Shown here piece by piece: positions 17,554 through 26,081 of a stretch of 64,000 nt of DNA (the first letter of the stretch is position 1; the number at the start of each line of letters is the position of its first letter). Source of the DNA: Ructibacterium sp965146665 (GTDB lineage Bacteria; Bacillota; Clostridia; Monoglobales; Monoglobaceae); NCBI GenBank assembly GCA_965146665.1, contig CBCTHE010000003.1, positions 233,814 to 297,813 of the forward strand. Direction: 5' to 3'. The position numbers and the translations under genes are program-made. The notes beneath the pieces are model-generated. The model did not search any database, was not told where the DNA came from, and saw nothing but the letters and a program-made list of their open reading frames with translations.

Positions 17554-18685
17554 TTGCATTTCCTCCATTTCCATCTGTTGTCTGGCCGCCGGCGGCACCG
17601 GCCGTCCCTGTATTGGCAGAGGACGCCGCGCTGCTCTTGCTCTGCTCCTGCAGTTTCTTCTGCGCATTGGCAGCTGCCTGCGTAATCTCCTGTACGGAGA
17701 TCTCCTTAATCACCTTGTCGTTTTTCTCTATTTTGGCGCTTTCTTTCCAGTAGTTCTGCAGTTCCGCCGTGCCAACCAGCCGCTTGATGATATGATAGCC
17801 GTATTCACTCTGGACCACCTCGCTGATTTGATCATAGTCCAGTGCAAAAGCGGCTTCTTCAAATTCCTTTACCATTTCACCGGGACCAAAAGTATAGCCG
17901 GCCTCTGTCTCTCCGGTATCCTCATTGAACTCCTGCATGAGCTGATAAAAGTCTTCCCCGGCCTTTGCGCGCGCAAGCACCTGATCAATAGCAGCCTTGG
18001 GATCCTCTGCCTTATCGCTGTCATTCATAATGAGGATGTGCTGTACCGTGGCCTTTTTATCACTCTTATACTTTTTCAGCTCATCCTTGTTGGTCATATA
18101 CTTATCCGGATTCGCCTGAATATCATCCTGTACCGCCTGCACCGTCATCATACGGCTATAGAGCTTTTTATAGTCATCGGCAGAATTGATGGCCATAGCG
18201 TTGGCAGTGAGATCGAACTGTTCCTGCCCGCTTTGGGCGATAAAGCTGTCAACAGCCTGATCCGCCTGGGACTGCTGATCAGCAGAGTTTTCCACGCCGT
18301 TTTCCTTTCCCTTTTGAACAGTCAGGACTTCGGATATCGCTGTATCCAGCGCCTCGTTGACCACATCTTCAGCAAGGGCCTTTCCGGATTCCGTCTTCTG
18401 ATCCCAGTCAATGGTGGTCGGATCTCCTGTAAAACCGCTGTCAATGCTATAGGCCTTCATCATTGCCGTATTGTATACGTAGTATTGAAACTCACCGACG
18501 CTGATCTCCTGGTCGTTGACCTTGACGACCTCTTTCGTAACCTCCGGTCCCTTTGCAACCGTGACATTGGTATCCTTCTGTGCGGAGCCCGTATCGTTCT
18601 TGGCGCCGCAGCCGGTCAAAGCTGAAGCGCAGATCAGCACCGCCATGGCGCCTGCCGCCATACGCTTCCAATTTTTCTGATTCAT
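17546..18685 (-). CDS. prsA: PrsA-like exported peptidyl-prolyl isomerase lipoprotein
   Basis: A 379-residue lipoprotein with a short positive N-region, hydrophobic stretch and lipobox LTGC (Cys near residue 27), so it is anchored outside the membrane. A SurA/PrsA-type N-domain is followed by a parvulin (PpiC) domain around residues 200-300 (ATVQHILIMN at its start, EYGYHIIKRL at its end), then a helical segment and a low-complexity Ser/Ala/Gly tail. PrsA foldases help exported proteins fold; the large secreted enzymes elsewhere in this window are plausible clients (inference). Start at 18683-18685; a further in-frame ATG nine codons upstream is possible. Promoter at 18820-18848. Confidence 0.9.
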   Translation of the reverse strand: MNQKNWKRMAAGAMAVLICASALTGCGAKNDTGSAQKDTNVTVAKGPEVTKEVVKVNDQEISVGEFQYYVYNTAMMKAYSIDSGFTGDPTTIDWDQKTESGKALAEDVVNEALDTAISEVLTVQKGKENGVENSADQQSQADQAVDSFIAQSGQEQFDLTANAMAINSADDYKKLYSRMMTVQAVQDDIQANPDKYMTNKDELKKYKSDKKATVQHILIMNDSDKAEDPKAAIDQVLARAKAGEDFYQLMQEFNEDTGETEAGYTFGPGEMVKEFEEAAFALDYDQISEVVQSEYGYHIIKRLVGTAELQNYWKESAKIEKNDKVIKEISVQEITQAAANAQKKLQEQSKSSAASSANTGTAGAAGGQTTDGNGGNANG

Positions 18686-18819
18686 AAATTCCCTTCTCTC
18701 TATAAAATTCATGAGGTCCTTCCCCTCACAGCATACCCGCGGAATCCTGTATCCCGCAGAAAAACATAAGGCCGCCGCCAGCGAAGGCAGGGCCGGACAT
18801 GTTCCGAGCTATCCTGACT

Positions 18820-18848
18820 ATTATACCCAAATCGGGTAAAAAAGTCAA
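18820..18848 (-). promoter_or_regulatory. Strong sigma-A-type promoter for prsA-cyclophilin
   Basis: Minus-strand TTGACT (18843-18848), 17-base spacer, perfect TATAAT (18820-18825). It predicts a leader of about 130 nt before the prsA start. Confidence 0.75.
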
Positions 18849-18940
18849 CTGTTTCTTGGTGTTCCCTTCATTTCTTTTAACGCTGGTTACAACCGCTTCG
18901 GGGCGCTGGCCGTACCGGCAAGTCCAGGTGAATAATAGAA

Positions 18941-18973
18941 CAAAAAAGCTCCTGTGCCAGTCGGCACAGGAGC
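18941..18973 (-). terminator. Rho-independent terminator of groES-groEL
   Basis: An 11-bp perfect stem (18948-18958 with 18963-18973) followed on the minus strand by TTTTTTG, 16 bases after the groEL stop. Confidence 0.92.
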
Positions 18974-18989
18974 AAATAGAATGTATGGC

Positions 18990-20624
18990 TTAGTACATAC
19001 CGCCGCCCGCACCAGCCATAGCCGCTGCCGCAGCAGCGTCACCGGCAGGATCCGGCTTGTCGGCAACCAGACTCTCGGTTGTGAGAATCATGGAGGCAAC
19101 ACTTGCGGCATTTTCCAACGCGGAACGCGTCACCTTGGTCGGATCAACGATGCCTTCCTTGAGCATATCCATATAAGCGCCAGTCAGCGCGTTATAGCCA
19201 ACACCCTTTTCACTGTCCTTGATCTGATTCACAATGACACTGCCTTCCACACCAGCGTTGGAAGCAATCTGGCGAACCGGTTCTTCCAAAGAGCGCAGAA
19301 CGATCTGAACGCCGGTTTTTTCATCACCCTCACACTCGCTGAGCAATGCTTCCACAGCGGGAATGGCATTGATGAAAGCAGTACCGCCGCCGGCGACAAT
19401 CCCCTCTTCCACAGCGGCACGGGTTGCAGCCAAAGCGTCTTCAATCCGCAGCTTCTTTTCCTTCATTTCAACCTCTGTTGCCGCACCAACCTTGATAACA
19501 GCAACACCGCCTGCCAGCTTTGCCAGACGTTCCATGAGCTTCTCCTTGTCAAACTCAGAGGTAGTCTCCTCAATCTGAGCCCGGATATTGCTCACACGAT
19601 TTGCAATCTCAGCCTTATCGCCCATACCGTCAACAATGATGGTATTTTCCTTCTGGACCTTCACCTGACGGGCGCGCCCAAGCTGTTCAATGGTTGCATC
19701 CTTGAGCTCAAGTCCGATTTCCTCGGAAATAACCTGACCGCCGGTCAGAATGGCAATGTCTGTCAGCATTTCCTTTCGTCTGTCGCCGAACCCAGGCGCC
19801 TTGACAGCAACACAGGTAAAGGTGCCGCGCAGTTTATTGACAATCAGGGTGGACAGGGCTTCGCCCTCAATGTCCTCAGCAATGATCATCAGCTTTTTGC
19901 CGGACTGTACGATCTGCTCCAGCAGCGGCAGAATCTCCTGAATGTTGGAAATTTTCTTATCGGTAATCAGGATATAGGCATCGTCGATGACCGCTTCCAT
20001 TTTGTCGGTATCCGTAACCATATAAGGGGTGATATAACCACGGTCAAACTGCATACCTTCGACCACTTCGGAATAGGTTTCTGCTGTCTTGGATTCTTCC
20101 ACAGTGATAACGCCGTCACTTGTGACCTTTTCCATCGCGTCCGCGATCAGGGTGCCAATGGTGTCATTCGCGGCAGAAACAGAAGCAACGCGCGCGATAT
20201 CCGCCTTGCCGTCAATGGATTTGCTGTTGGAAACAATCTCTTTGACCGCGGTTTCAACAGCCTTTGACATTCCCTTGCGGACAATCATAGGATTTGCGCC
20301 GGCTGCGACATTCTTCATTCCCTCCCGGACCAAGGCCTGTGCCAGCAGTGTGGCAGTGGTGGTACCGTCGCCGGCAATGTCGTTGGTTTTGGTTGCAACC
20401 TCTTTGACCAGCTGCGCACCCATGTTTTCAAAGGCATCCTCCAGCTCAACTTCCTTTGCAATGGTCACACCGTCATTGGTAATCAAGGGAGCGCCGTATT
20501 TCTTATCCAGAACCACGTTTCTCCCCTTGGGGCCGAGTGTCACTTTCACAGTGTCAGCCAGCTGATTTACGCCGCTTTCCAGTGCGCGTCTGGCTTCTTC
20601 TCCAAATAAAATCTGCTTTGCCAT
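18990..20624 (-). CDS. groEL: Chaperonin GroEL (Hsp60)
   Basis: A 544-residue chaperonin that forms the 14-mer folding cage with GroES. Visible are the ATP-binding TLGPKGRNVVLDKK and GDGTTTATLLAQ motifs, the RRKEMLTDIAILTGG apical segment and the C-terminal flexible tail ending GAGGGMY. The start has an AGGAGG-like site in the 37-bp gap after groES. Repressed through the CIRCE upstream of groES. Confidence 0.98.
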   Translation of the reverse strand: MAKQILFGEEARRALESGVNQLADTVKVTLGPKGRNVVLDKKYGAPLITNDGVTIAKEVELEDAFENMGAQLVKEVATKTNDIAGDGTTTATLLAQALVREGMKNVAAGANPMIVRKGMSKAVETAVKEIVSNSKSIDGKADIARVASVSAANDTIGTLIADAMEKVTSDGVITVEESKTAETYSEVVEGMQFDRGYITPYMVTDTDKMEAVIDDAYILITDKKISNIQEILPLLEQIVQSGKKLMIIAEDIEGEALSTLIVNKLRGTFTCVAVKAPGFGDRRKEMLTDIAILTGGQVISEEIGLELKDATIEQLGRARQVKVQKENTIIVDGMGDKAEIANRVSNIRAQIEETTSEFDKEKLMERLAKLAGGVAVIKVGAATEVEMKEKKLRIEDALAATRAAVEEGIVAGGGTAFINAIPAVEALLSECEGDEKTGVQIVLRSLEEPVRQIASNAGVEGSVIVNQIKDSEKGVGYNALTGAYMDMLKEGIVDPTKVTRSALENAASVASMILTTESLVADKPDPAGDAAAAAAMAGAGGGMY

Positions 20625-20661
20625 TTTACATTACCTCCAAAGTAATAGAATTCTCTTGCTA

Positions 20662-20946
20662 TTAGTCTACTTTTGCCAGGATATCGCTCTGACGGAGAAT
20701 GGTGTATTCCTCGCCGTCCAGCTTAACTTCTGTGCCGGCATACTTGCTCATAATGACCCGGTCGCCGACCGCCAGCTCCATTTTAACCTCTTTGCCGTCA
20801 ACCACGCCGCCAGGACCTACGGCGACAACCTCTGCTACCTGAGGCTTCTCCTTTGCTGTTCCCGCAAGAATAATACCGCTTTTGGTGGTCTCTTCCGCTT
20901 CCAGCATTTTAATTACAACTCTGTCTGCCAATGGTTTGATATTCAT
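20662..20946 (-). CDS. groES: Co-chaperonin GroES (Hsp10)
   Basis: A 94-residue co-chaperonin, the lid of the GroEL cage. It shows the N-terminal IKPLADRVVIK, the mobile loop around EETTKSGIILAG (about 16-31) and the C-terminal ILRQSDILAKV strand. First gene of groES-groEL, with AGGAGG upstream and a CIRCE operator in the leader. Confidence 0.98.
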   Translation of the reverse strand: MNIKPLADRVVIKMLEAEETTKSGIILAGTAKEKPQVAEVVAVGPGGVVDGKEVKMELAVGDRVIMSKYAGTEVKLDGEEYTILRQSDILAKVD

Positions 20947-20983
20947 AATGTTGACCTCCTTACAGGTTTAAAATTCTTTGTTA

Positions 20984-21010
20984 TTAGCACTCTGTCTTAT
21001 CGAGTGCTAA
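20984..21010 (-). promoter_or_regulatory. CIRCE operator (HrcA site) of groES-groEL
   Basis: Perfect consensus TTAGCACTC-N9-GAGTGCTAA, placed immediately after the -10 box, so HrcA bound here would block initiation. The cognate repressor gene is at 30205-31314. Confidence 0.97.
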
Positions 21011-21017
21011 CGACTGT

Positions 21018-21046
21018 ATCATACAAAAAACAACTATAGAAATCAA
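21018..21046 (-). promoter_or_regulatory. Sigma-A-type promoter for groES-groEL
   Basis: Minus-strand TTGATT (21041-21046), 17-base spacer, TATGAT (21018-21023), directly followed by CIRCE. Confidence 0.8.
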
Positions 21047-21211
21047 ATGTATTCAGAGCTGATTATTTCAGAATATTTATGATTATGGACGATTATATTA
21101 AAATATATATCCATTTCCTGTTAATTGGTCTAATTTTCATTTTTGTATCTGCCCCCAAAAGAGAGAGGCCGCAATTTGATTCTTCTGGGCAATCTGCCAG
21201 AGATCCGCCGC

Positions 21212-22741
21212 TTAAACTTCCGGGTCCACACAGCGTTTTTGGCGTCTGAGCTGGAGCAGTTCGTTTTCATCTGCCAGAAATACATAGAAAAAGCGTTCCC
21301 CCTTCACGGTGACGACCAGCTTGCCGTAATCGGTGATGTAGTGGATGCCGCCCTCCTTGTCCACAATTCTGTATTCCACAAAATCATAAGAGGAGCCGCC
21401 GCTGATCTGTGCCGCAATCTCTTTCTCCACATATTCCAGATCCTCCGGGTGTACCATGCCCCGAAAAGAATTGCCGACCAGCGCGCGGAACTCATCCTCG
21501 GTCTGGCAGTGATAAATGTCACGTATTTTCTCATTCACGTAGAGAATTTTCTCGTCGCCCTCTGCTTCATAGATCAAAAAACCACCGGGCATGCGCGAAA
21601 GATTCTCCTCCCACTGCTGCATCATGAATTGCAGACTGTTCCGGAGATCTATAGAGGAATGTACCGGTTTAAAATCCCGTTTATCCCGGAATTCCTGCTC
21701 TATGGCATCGCTGAGCCCCAAAAAGGCGGCTGTGAGCTTAGGATTGAATACGCCGCATTCGCCGCCGCAGATCATCTGCACCGCCTGTTGATGTGAAAAG
21801 GCCTTTTTATAGATTCTCTCATTGGTCAGCGCGTCATAGACATCAGCCAGTGAAACCACCTGGGCCCAGATTGAAATTTCATCTCCCTTCAGGCCGTCAG
21901 GATACCCATTTCCGTCCCAGCGCTCATGATGGTGTCTGCAGATATCATATGCATAGCGATATATGGGCTCTTCCCGGATCTGCGGGATCTGCTCCAGCAG
22001 CTCACAGCCCCGAAGGGTATGGGTCTTCATAATTTCAAATTCCTGCTGCGTCAGCCTGTCCGGCTTGTTCAGAATAAAGTCCGGGATAGCGATTTTTCCA
22101 ACGTCATGCATAATGGCCGCCGTGGCAATATTCTGGATTTCCTGTCTGGACAGACCGGCCCCAAAACCGGTCCGCTCCAAAAGCATTTGGGTCAGGCTGT
22201 AAATCCGGCGGACATGCTCTCCTGACTCGCAGTCCCGGAACTCTATGGCGGCGGCAAGCGCCTCGACCATGCCCCGGTTCAGCCGCTGGATCGCCTCCTC
22301 CTGGTCATTCAGCTGCTGTGCCTGCACCACCACTTTTTCACCCAGCTGTTCCCTGTTTTGATAGAGTTCAACCATACTGTCCACACGCCGGCGGACAATG
22401 TGCGGAACCACCGGCTTGTTGACCACATCGGCCACGCCGAGCTCATAGGCGCGGCAGGTCAGCTGATCACTGGCTTCAGATGTAACCAGAAAAACCGGGA
22501 CTTTTTTTAGAAAGCCGCTGGAGGCCAGCTTTTCAATCAGGCCCATGCCGTCCATGACAGGCATAATGACATCCAGAAGAACCGCGCAGACCCTTTCACC
22601 CTGCCGCTCTAAGAACTCCAGCGCCACAGCGCCGTTCTCGGCTTCCTGTATCTGATAATCTTTCCGAAAAATTTCGGCAAGGAGCTCACGGTTCATTTTC
22701 ACATCATCCACAATCAATATTGTATCCCGCAGGTTTTTCAT
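21212..22741 (-). CDS. Response regulator with HD-GYP phosphodiesterase and C-terminal PAS domain
   Basis: A 509-residue cytoplasmic protein. An N-terminal receiver domain (about 1-125; acidic pocket ILIVDD, phospho-acceptor Asp in AVLLDVIMP, Lys in NKPV) leads into an HD-GYP domain (about 165-340) with all motif residues: HDVGKIAIPD, THTLRGCELL, HHERWDGNGYPDG and ADVYDALTNERIYK. A PAS domain (about 385-490; FLIYEAEGDEKILYVNEKIRDIY, MVHPEDLEYV) ends the protein. HD-GYP domains usually hydrolyse cyclic di-GMP. No sensor kinase lies beside it. Start at 22739-22741 has a GGGGGC ribosome site; promoter at 22817-22845. Confidence 0.9.
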   Translation of the reverse strand: MKNLRDTILIVDDVKMNRELLAEIFRKDYQIQEAENGAVALEFLERQGERVCAVLLDVIMPVMDGMGLIEKLASSGFLKKVPVFLVTSEASDQLTCRAYELGVADVVNKPVVPHIVRRRVDSMVELYQNREQLGEKVVVQAQQLNDQEEAIQRLNRGMVEALAAAIEFRDCESGEHVRRIYSLTQMLLERTGFGAGLSRQEIQNIATAAIMHDVGKIAIPDFILNKPDRLTQQEFEIMKTHTLRGCELLEQIPQIREEPIYRYAYDICRHHHERWDGNGYPDGLKGDEISIWAQVVSLADVYDALTNERIYKKAFSHQQAVQMICGGECGVFNPKLTAAFLGLSDAIEQEFRDKRDFKPVHSSIDLRNSLQFMMQQWEENLSRMPGGFLIYEAEGDEKILYVNEKIRDIYHCQTEDEFRALVGNSFRGMVHPEDLEYVEKEIAAQISGGSSYDFVEYRIVDKEGGIHYITDYGKLVVTVKGERFFYVFLADENELLQLRRQKRCVDPEV

Positions 22742-22816
22742 AAGTGCCCCCTTTTCAGACGCAAACAACTGTATGGCTTTTCGCCGCTCAGATTGGAATT
22801 TGAATCCATAGGTGTC

Positions 22817-22845
22817 AGCATATCATTTTCTGCCGCGCTTGTCAA
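22817..22845 (-). promoter_or_regulatory. Sigma-A-type promoter for the HD-GYP gene
   Basis: Minus-strand TTGACA (22840-22845), 17-base spacer, TATGCT (22817-22822). Confidence 0.72.
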
Positions 22846-22916
22846 TAAAACCAAATTTGCCATACTGTTCATTCTATTCAAAAACGCGCAATCGGTTCAC
22901 AGACATTCCGAAAATA

Positions 22917-22943
22917 GAAAAACGGCGCGAACACTTCGCGCCG
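22917..22943 (-). terminator. Rho-independent terminator on the minus strand without an obvious gene of its own
   Basis: A 9-bp GC-rich stem (22923-22931 with 22935-22943, three-base loop) followed on the minus strand by TTTTTC. The nearest upstream minus-strand gene is uvrA, which has its own stem-loop at 23178-23217. The 480-bp gap 22742-23222 otherwise holds the HD-GYP promoter and a possible gene remnant. Confidence 0.7.
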
Positions 22944-23177
22944 CATATGTATCCCTACAAAAATTGCCGAGCAACGGCCGGCCTGAAAGCAATGTGATAT
23001 GGTGTAATCAGTTTGTCTGATTTACTGCGGGACTCAGGCCTCCGGTTCAATCACCATGGAATAGGTACCGCAGTTGCTGCAGTTTTATTTTAGCACAAGA
23101 TTTTCCTGTCCGCAAGAGAAGAAATAAAAAAAGAACTGGAAAAATATTCATACCATTCAAACAGACTCGTATATAAG

Positions 23178-23217
23178 CCTGATATGCCCGCCGGAAAATT
23201 CCGGCGGGCATATCAGG
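23178..23217 (-). terminator. Long stem-loop after uvrA
   Basis: A 17-bp perfect stem (23178-23194 with 23201-23217, extendable through an AA/TT pair) lies six bases after the uvrA stop. There is no clean T run, so it may protect the mRNA 3' end or terminate weakly. Confidence 0.6.
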
Positions 23218-23222
23218 GATAC

Positions 23223-26066
23223 TTATTTTTTCTTTTCGAGATACTTTTTCAGGTACCGTCCTGTATAGGAATCCGGGCACTTCGCCACTTTTTCCGGCGT
23301 ACCGCAGGCAACAATGCTGCCGCCGCCGTCTCCGCCCTCAGGGCCAAGGTCAATGATATAGTCCGCCGTTTTGATGATATCCAGATTATGTTCAATCACA
23401 ACAACGGTATTTCCCGCATCCACAAGCTTCTGCAATACCTCAATCAGCTTATGGACATCTGCGGTATGCAAGCCGGTGGTAGGCTCGTCCAGAATATAAA
23501 TGGTTTTGCCTGTGCTCCTCCGGCTCAGTTCTGTTGCCAGCTTGACGCGCTGCGCCTCGCCGCCGGACAGGGTGGTGGACGGCTGTCCAATCTTCACATA
23601 GCCGAGGCCCACATCATAAAGCGTCTGCAGCTTGCGCTGGATTTTAGGAATGTTTTCAAAGAAGGTACACCCCTCCTCTACGGTCATTTCCAGAACCTCA
23701 TAGATATTTTTCCCTTTATACCGCACCTCCAGGGTCTCCCGGTTATACCGTTTCCCATGACAGACCTCACAGGGGACATATACATCCGGCAGAAAGTGCA
23801 TCTCAATACAGATGATTCCATCGCCGGTACAGGCCTCACAGCGGCCGCCCTTGACATTAAAGCTGAACCGGCCGGATTTATACCCCCGCGCCTTTGCCTC
23901 CGGCGTCAGGGCAAACAGCTCCCGAATATCTCCGAACAAGCCGGTATAGGTAGCGGGATTGCTCCGGGGCGTCCGTCCGATTGGAGACTGGTCAATGTCA
24001 ATGACCTTGTCCAGAAATTCCAGGCCCTTCATTCTGGTGAATTTTCCCGGATGCTTTTTTGCTCCGTTGAGCTCGTTGGCAAGCTCCTTGTATAAAATCT
24101 CGTTCACAAAAGAACTCTTTCCGCTTCCTGATACCCCTGTCACACAGGTAAAGGTACCCAGCGGGATCTTGACGTTGATATTCTTCAAATTGTTTTCAGC
24201 GGCGCCAAAGATCTCCAGCTTATTTCCGTTCCCCTTCCGCCGCTTGTCCGGCACGGGAATTTTCTTTTTGCCGCTTAAATACAGACCGGTTTCCGATTGC
24301 TCACAGCGCATGATATCCTCCGCGGTTCCCTGGGCTACAATCTCGCCGCCGTGAATTCCAGCGCCCGGGCCAATATCGATGATATGATCCGCGGCCAGCA
24401 TGGTATCCTCGTCGTGCTCCACAACCAAAAGGGTATTGCCGAGATCCCGCAGACGCTTCAGCGTAGCGATCAGGCGGTCGTTATCCCGCTGGTGCAGACC
24501 GATGCTGGGCTCATCCAGAATATATACCACGCCCATCAGACTGGAACCGATCTGGGTCGCCAGCCTGATTCGCTGCGCTTCGCCGCCGGACAGGGTTCCC
24601 GCGCTCCGGGAAAGCGTCAGATAATCCAGGCCCACATTGACCAGAAAGGTGAGCCTGTCATTGATTTCCTTCAGTACATGGCGCGCGATCATCTGATCCT
24701 TCTCTGACAGGTTCAGCTTGAGCGTGGAGAAAAATTCCAGGGCATTGGCAATGGAGAGCTGACATACCTGATTGATATTCATGCCATTTACCGTGACAGC
24801 CAGTGTCTCTTTTTTCAATCTGGTTCCGCCGCAGTCCGGACAGGGCATATTGACCATAAAGCCCTCAATCTCCGCCTTCATCCACTCGGAATTGGTTTCC
24901 TTATGCCGCCGCTCCAGATTGTTGATGATTCCCTCAAACCGTGCAAACTGTGTGCCCTTGGCGTATTTCCGGTCGTAGGTTAGCTTGATCTTCTCCCCGC
25001 CTGTGCCGTAGAGAATCTTATTCAATATGTCCTTCGGCAGATCTTTGACCGGTGTATCCAGGCTGAAACCATAGTGCGCCGCCATTCCCTCATAGTACAT
25101 CTTCGAGATGCTGCCTTCCTCCGTGCCGCTCCAGCCGCTGGCCAGTATGGCACCCTGGTTGATGCTGCGCGATTTGTCCGGGATCACCAGATCAGGGTCC
25201 ACCTTGACGATATTTCCAAGACCAGTACAGCTGGGGCAGGCGCCGTACGGTGTGTTGAAGGAGAACATCCGGGGCGTCAGCTCCTCAATACTGATACCGC
25301 AGTCGTCACAGGCGTAGTTCTGGCTGAACATCATCTCCTCGCCGTCAATGATATCAATAACCACAAGACCATGGGCCATATGCAGGGCGGTCTCCACCGA
25401 ATCAGCCAAGCGCTTGTCCATTCCCTCTTTTATCACAAGCCGGTCGATGACAATATCAATGTTATGCTTCTTCTGCTTGTCCAGCTTTGGGATTTCTTCC
25501 CCCAACTCCAGCATCTCTCCATCCACCCGGACGCGTACAAATCCGTTTTTCCGCGCGTCCTGAAAAGTCTTGACATATTCGCCCTTCCGTCCGCGCGCCA
25601 CAGGGGAGAGTACCTGAATCCTGGTCCGCTCCGGCAGCGCCTTGACCGCGTCAATAATCTGATCTACGGACTGCGGCTTGATTTCCTTGCCGCATTTGGG
25701 ACAGTGGGGGACGCCGATCCGTGCAAATAAAAGACGTATATAGTCATAAACCTCCGTAACTGTTCCCACGGTAGACCGCGGATTCCGGCTGGTAGTTTTC
25801 TGGTCGATGGATATCGCCGGAGACAAGCCTTCAATGGATTCCACATCCGGTTTTTCCATCTGGCCGAGGAACTGCCGGGCATAGGCGGACAGGGATTCCA
25901 CATACCGGCGCTGTCCCTCGGCATAGATGGTTTCAAAGGCCAGAGAGGATTTTCCCGAGCCGCTGAGTCCGGTTAGAACCACGAGCTGGTCTCTTGGAAT
26001 TTCCACACTGATATTTTTCAGATTATGCTCTTTTGCACCTTTAATCACAATGTTTTTATTCATCAT
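23223..26066 (-). CDS. uvrA: Excinuclease ABC subunit A
   Basis: A 947-residue UvrA, the damage-recognition ATPase of nucleotide excision repair. It carries two ABC modules: Walker A GLSGSGKSS near residue 31 and GVSGSGKSS near residue 645, and two LSGGEAQR signatures. Zinc-finger Cys pairs are seen at CDDCG...CPSCTG and CEACTGDG...CEVCHGK. AAGGAG lies nine bases before the ATG. It follows uvrB by 15 bases, so the two form one unit. Confidence 0.98.
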   Translation of the reverse strand: MMNKNIVIKGAKEHNLKNISVEIPRDQLVVLTGLSGSGKSSLAFETIYAEGQRRYVESLSAYARQFLGQMEKPDVESIEGLSPAISIDQKTTSRNPRSTVGTVTEVYDYIRLLFARIGVPHCPKCGKEIKPQSVDQIIDAVKALPERTRIQVLSPVARGRKGEYVKTFQDARKNGFVRVRVDGEMLELGEEIPKLDKQKKHNIDIVIDRLVIKEGMDKRLADSVETALHMAHGLVVIDIIDGEEMMFSQNYACDDCGISIEELTPRMFSFNTPYGACPSCTGLGNIVKVDPDLVIPDKSRSINQGAILASGWSGTEEGSISKMYYEGMAAHYGFSLDTPVKDLPKDILNKILYGTGGEKIKLTYDRKYAKGTQFARFEGIINNLERRHKETNSEWMKAEIEGFMVNMPCPDCGGTRLKKETLAVTVNGMNINQVCQLSIANALEFFSTLKLNLSEKDQMIARHVLKEINDRLTFLVNVGLDYLTLSRSAGTLSGGEAQRIRLATQIGSSLMGVVYILDEPSIGLHQRDNDRLIATLKRLRDLGNTLLVVEHDEDTMLAADHIIDIGPGAGIHGGEIVAQGTAEDIMRCEQSETGLYLSGKKKIPVPDKRRKGNGNKLEIFGAAENNLKNINVKIPLGTFTCVTGVSGSGKSSFVNEILYKELANELNGAKKHPGKFTRMKGLEFLDKVIDIDQSPIGRTPRSNPATYTGLFGDIRELFALTPEAKARGYKSGRFSFNVKGGRCEACTGDGIICIEMHFLPDVYVPCEVCHGKRYNRETLEVRYKGKNIYEVLEMTVEEGCTFFENIPKIQRKLQTLYDVGLGYVKIGQPSTTLSGGEAQRVKLATELSRRSTGKTIYILDEPTTGLHTADVHKLIEVLQKLVDAGNTVVVIEHNLDIIKTADYIIDLGPEGGDGGGSIVACGTPEKVAKCPDSYTGRYLKKYLEKKK

Positions 26067-26081
26067 ATGGCTAATCTCCTT

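Noticed and set aside
17501..18625. Plus-strand frame of 374 codons opposite the prsA-like gene
   Set aside because: Antisense shadow; the minus strand has a lipobox protein with promoter and ribosome site.
18954..20267. Long plus-strand open frame (437 codons) opposite groEL
   Set aside because: It is antisense to a near-perfect GroEL frame, has no ribosome site and no recognisable protein features; high-GC third positions of groEL create it.
23030..23060. A GGTTCAATC stretch suggesting a tRNA T-arm
   Set aside because: No acceptor, D-arm or anticodon pairing around it.
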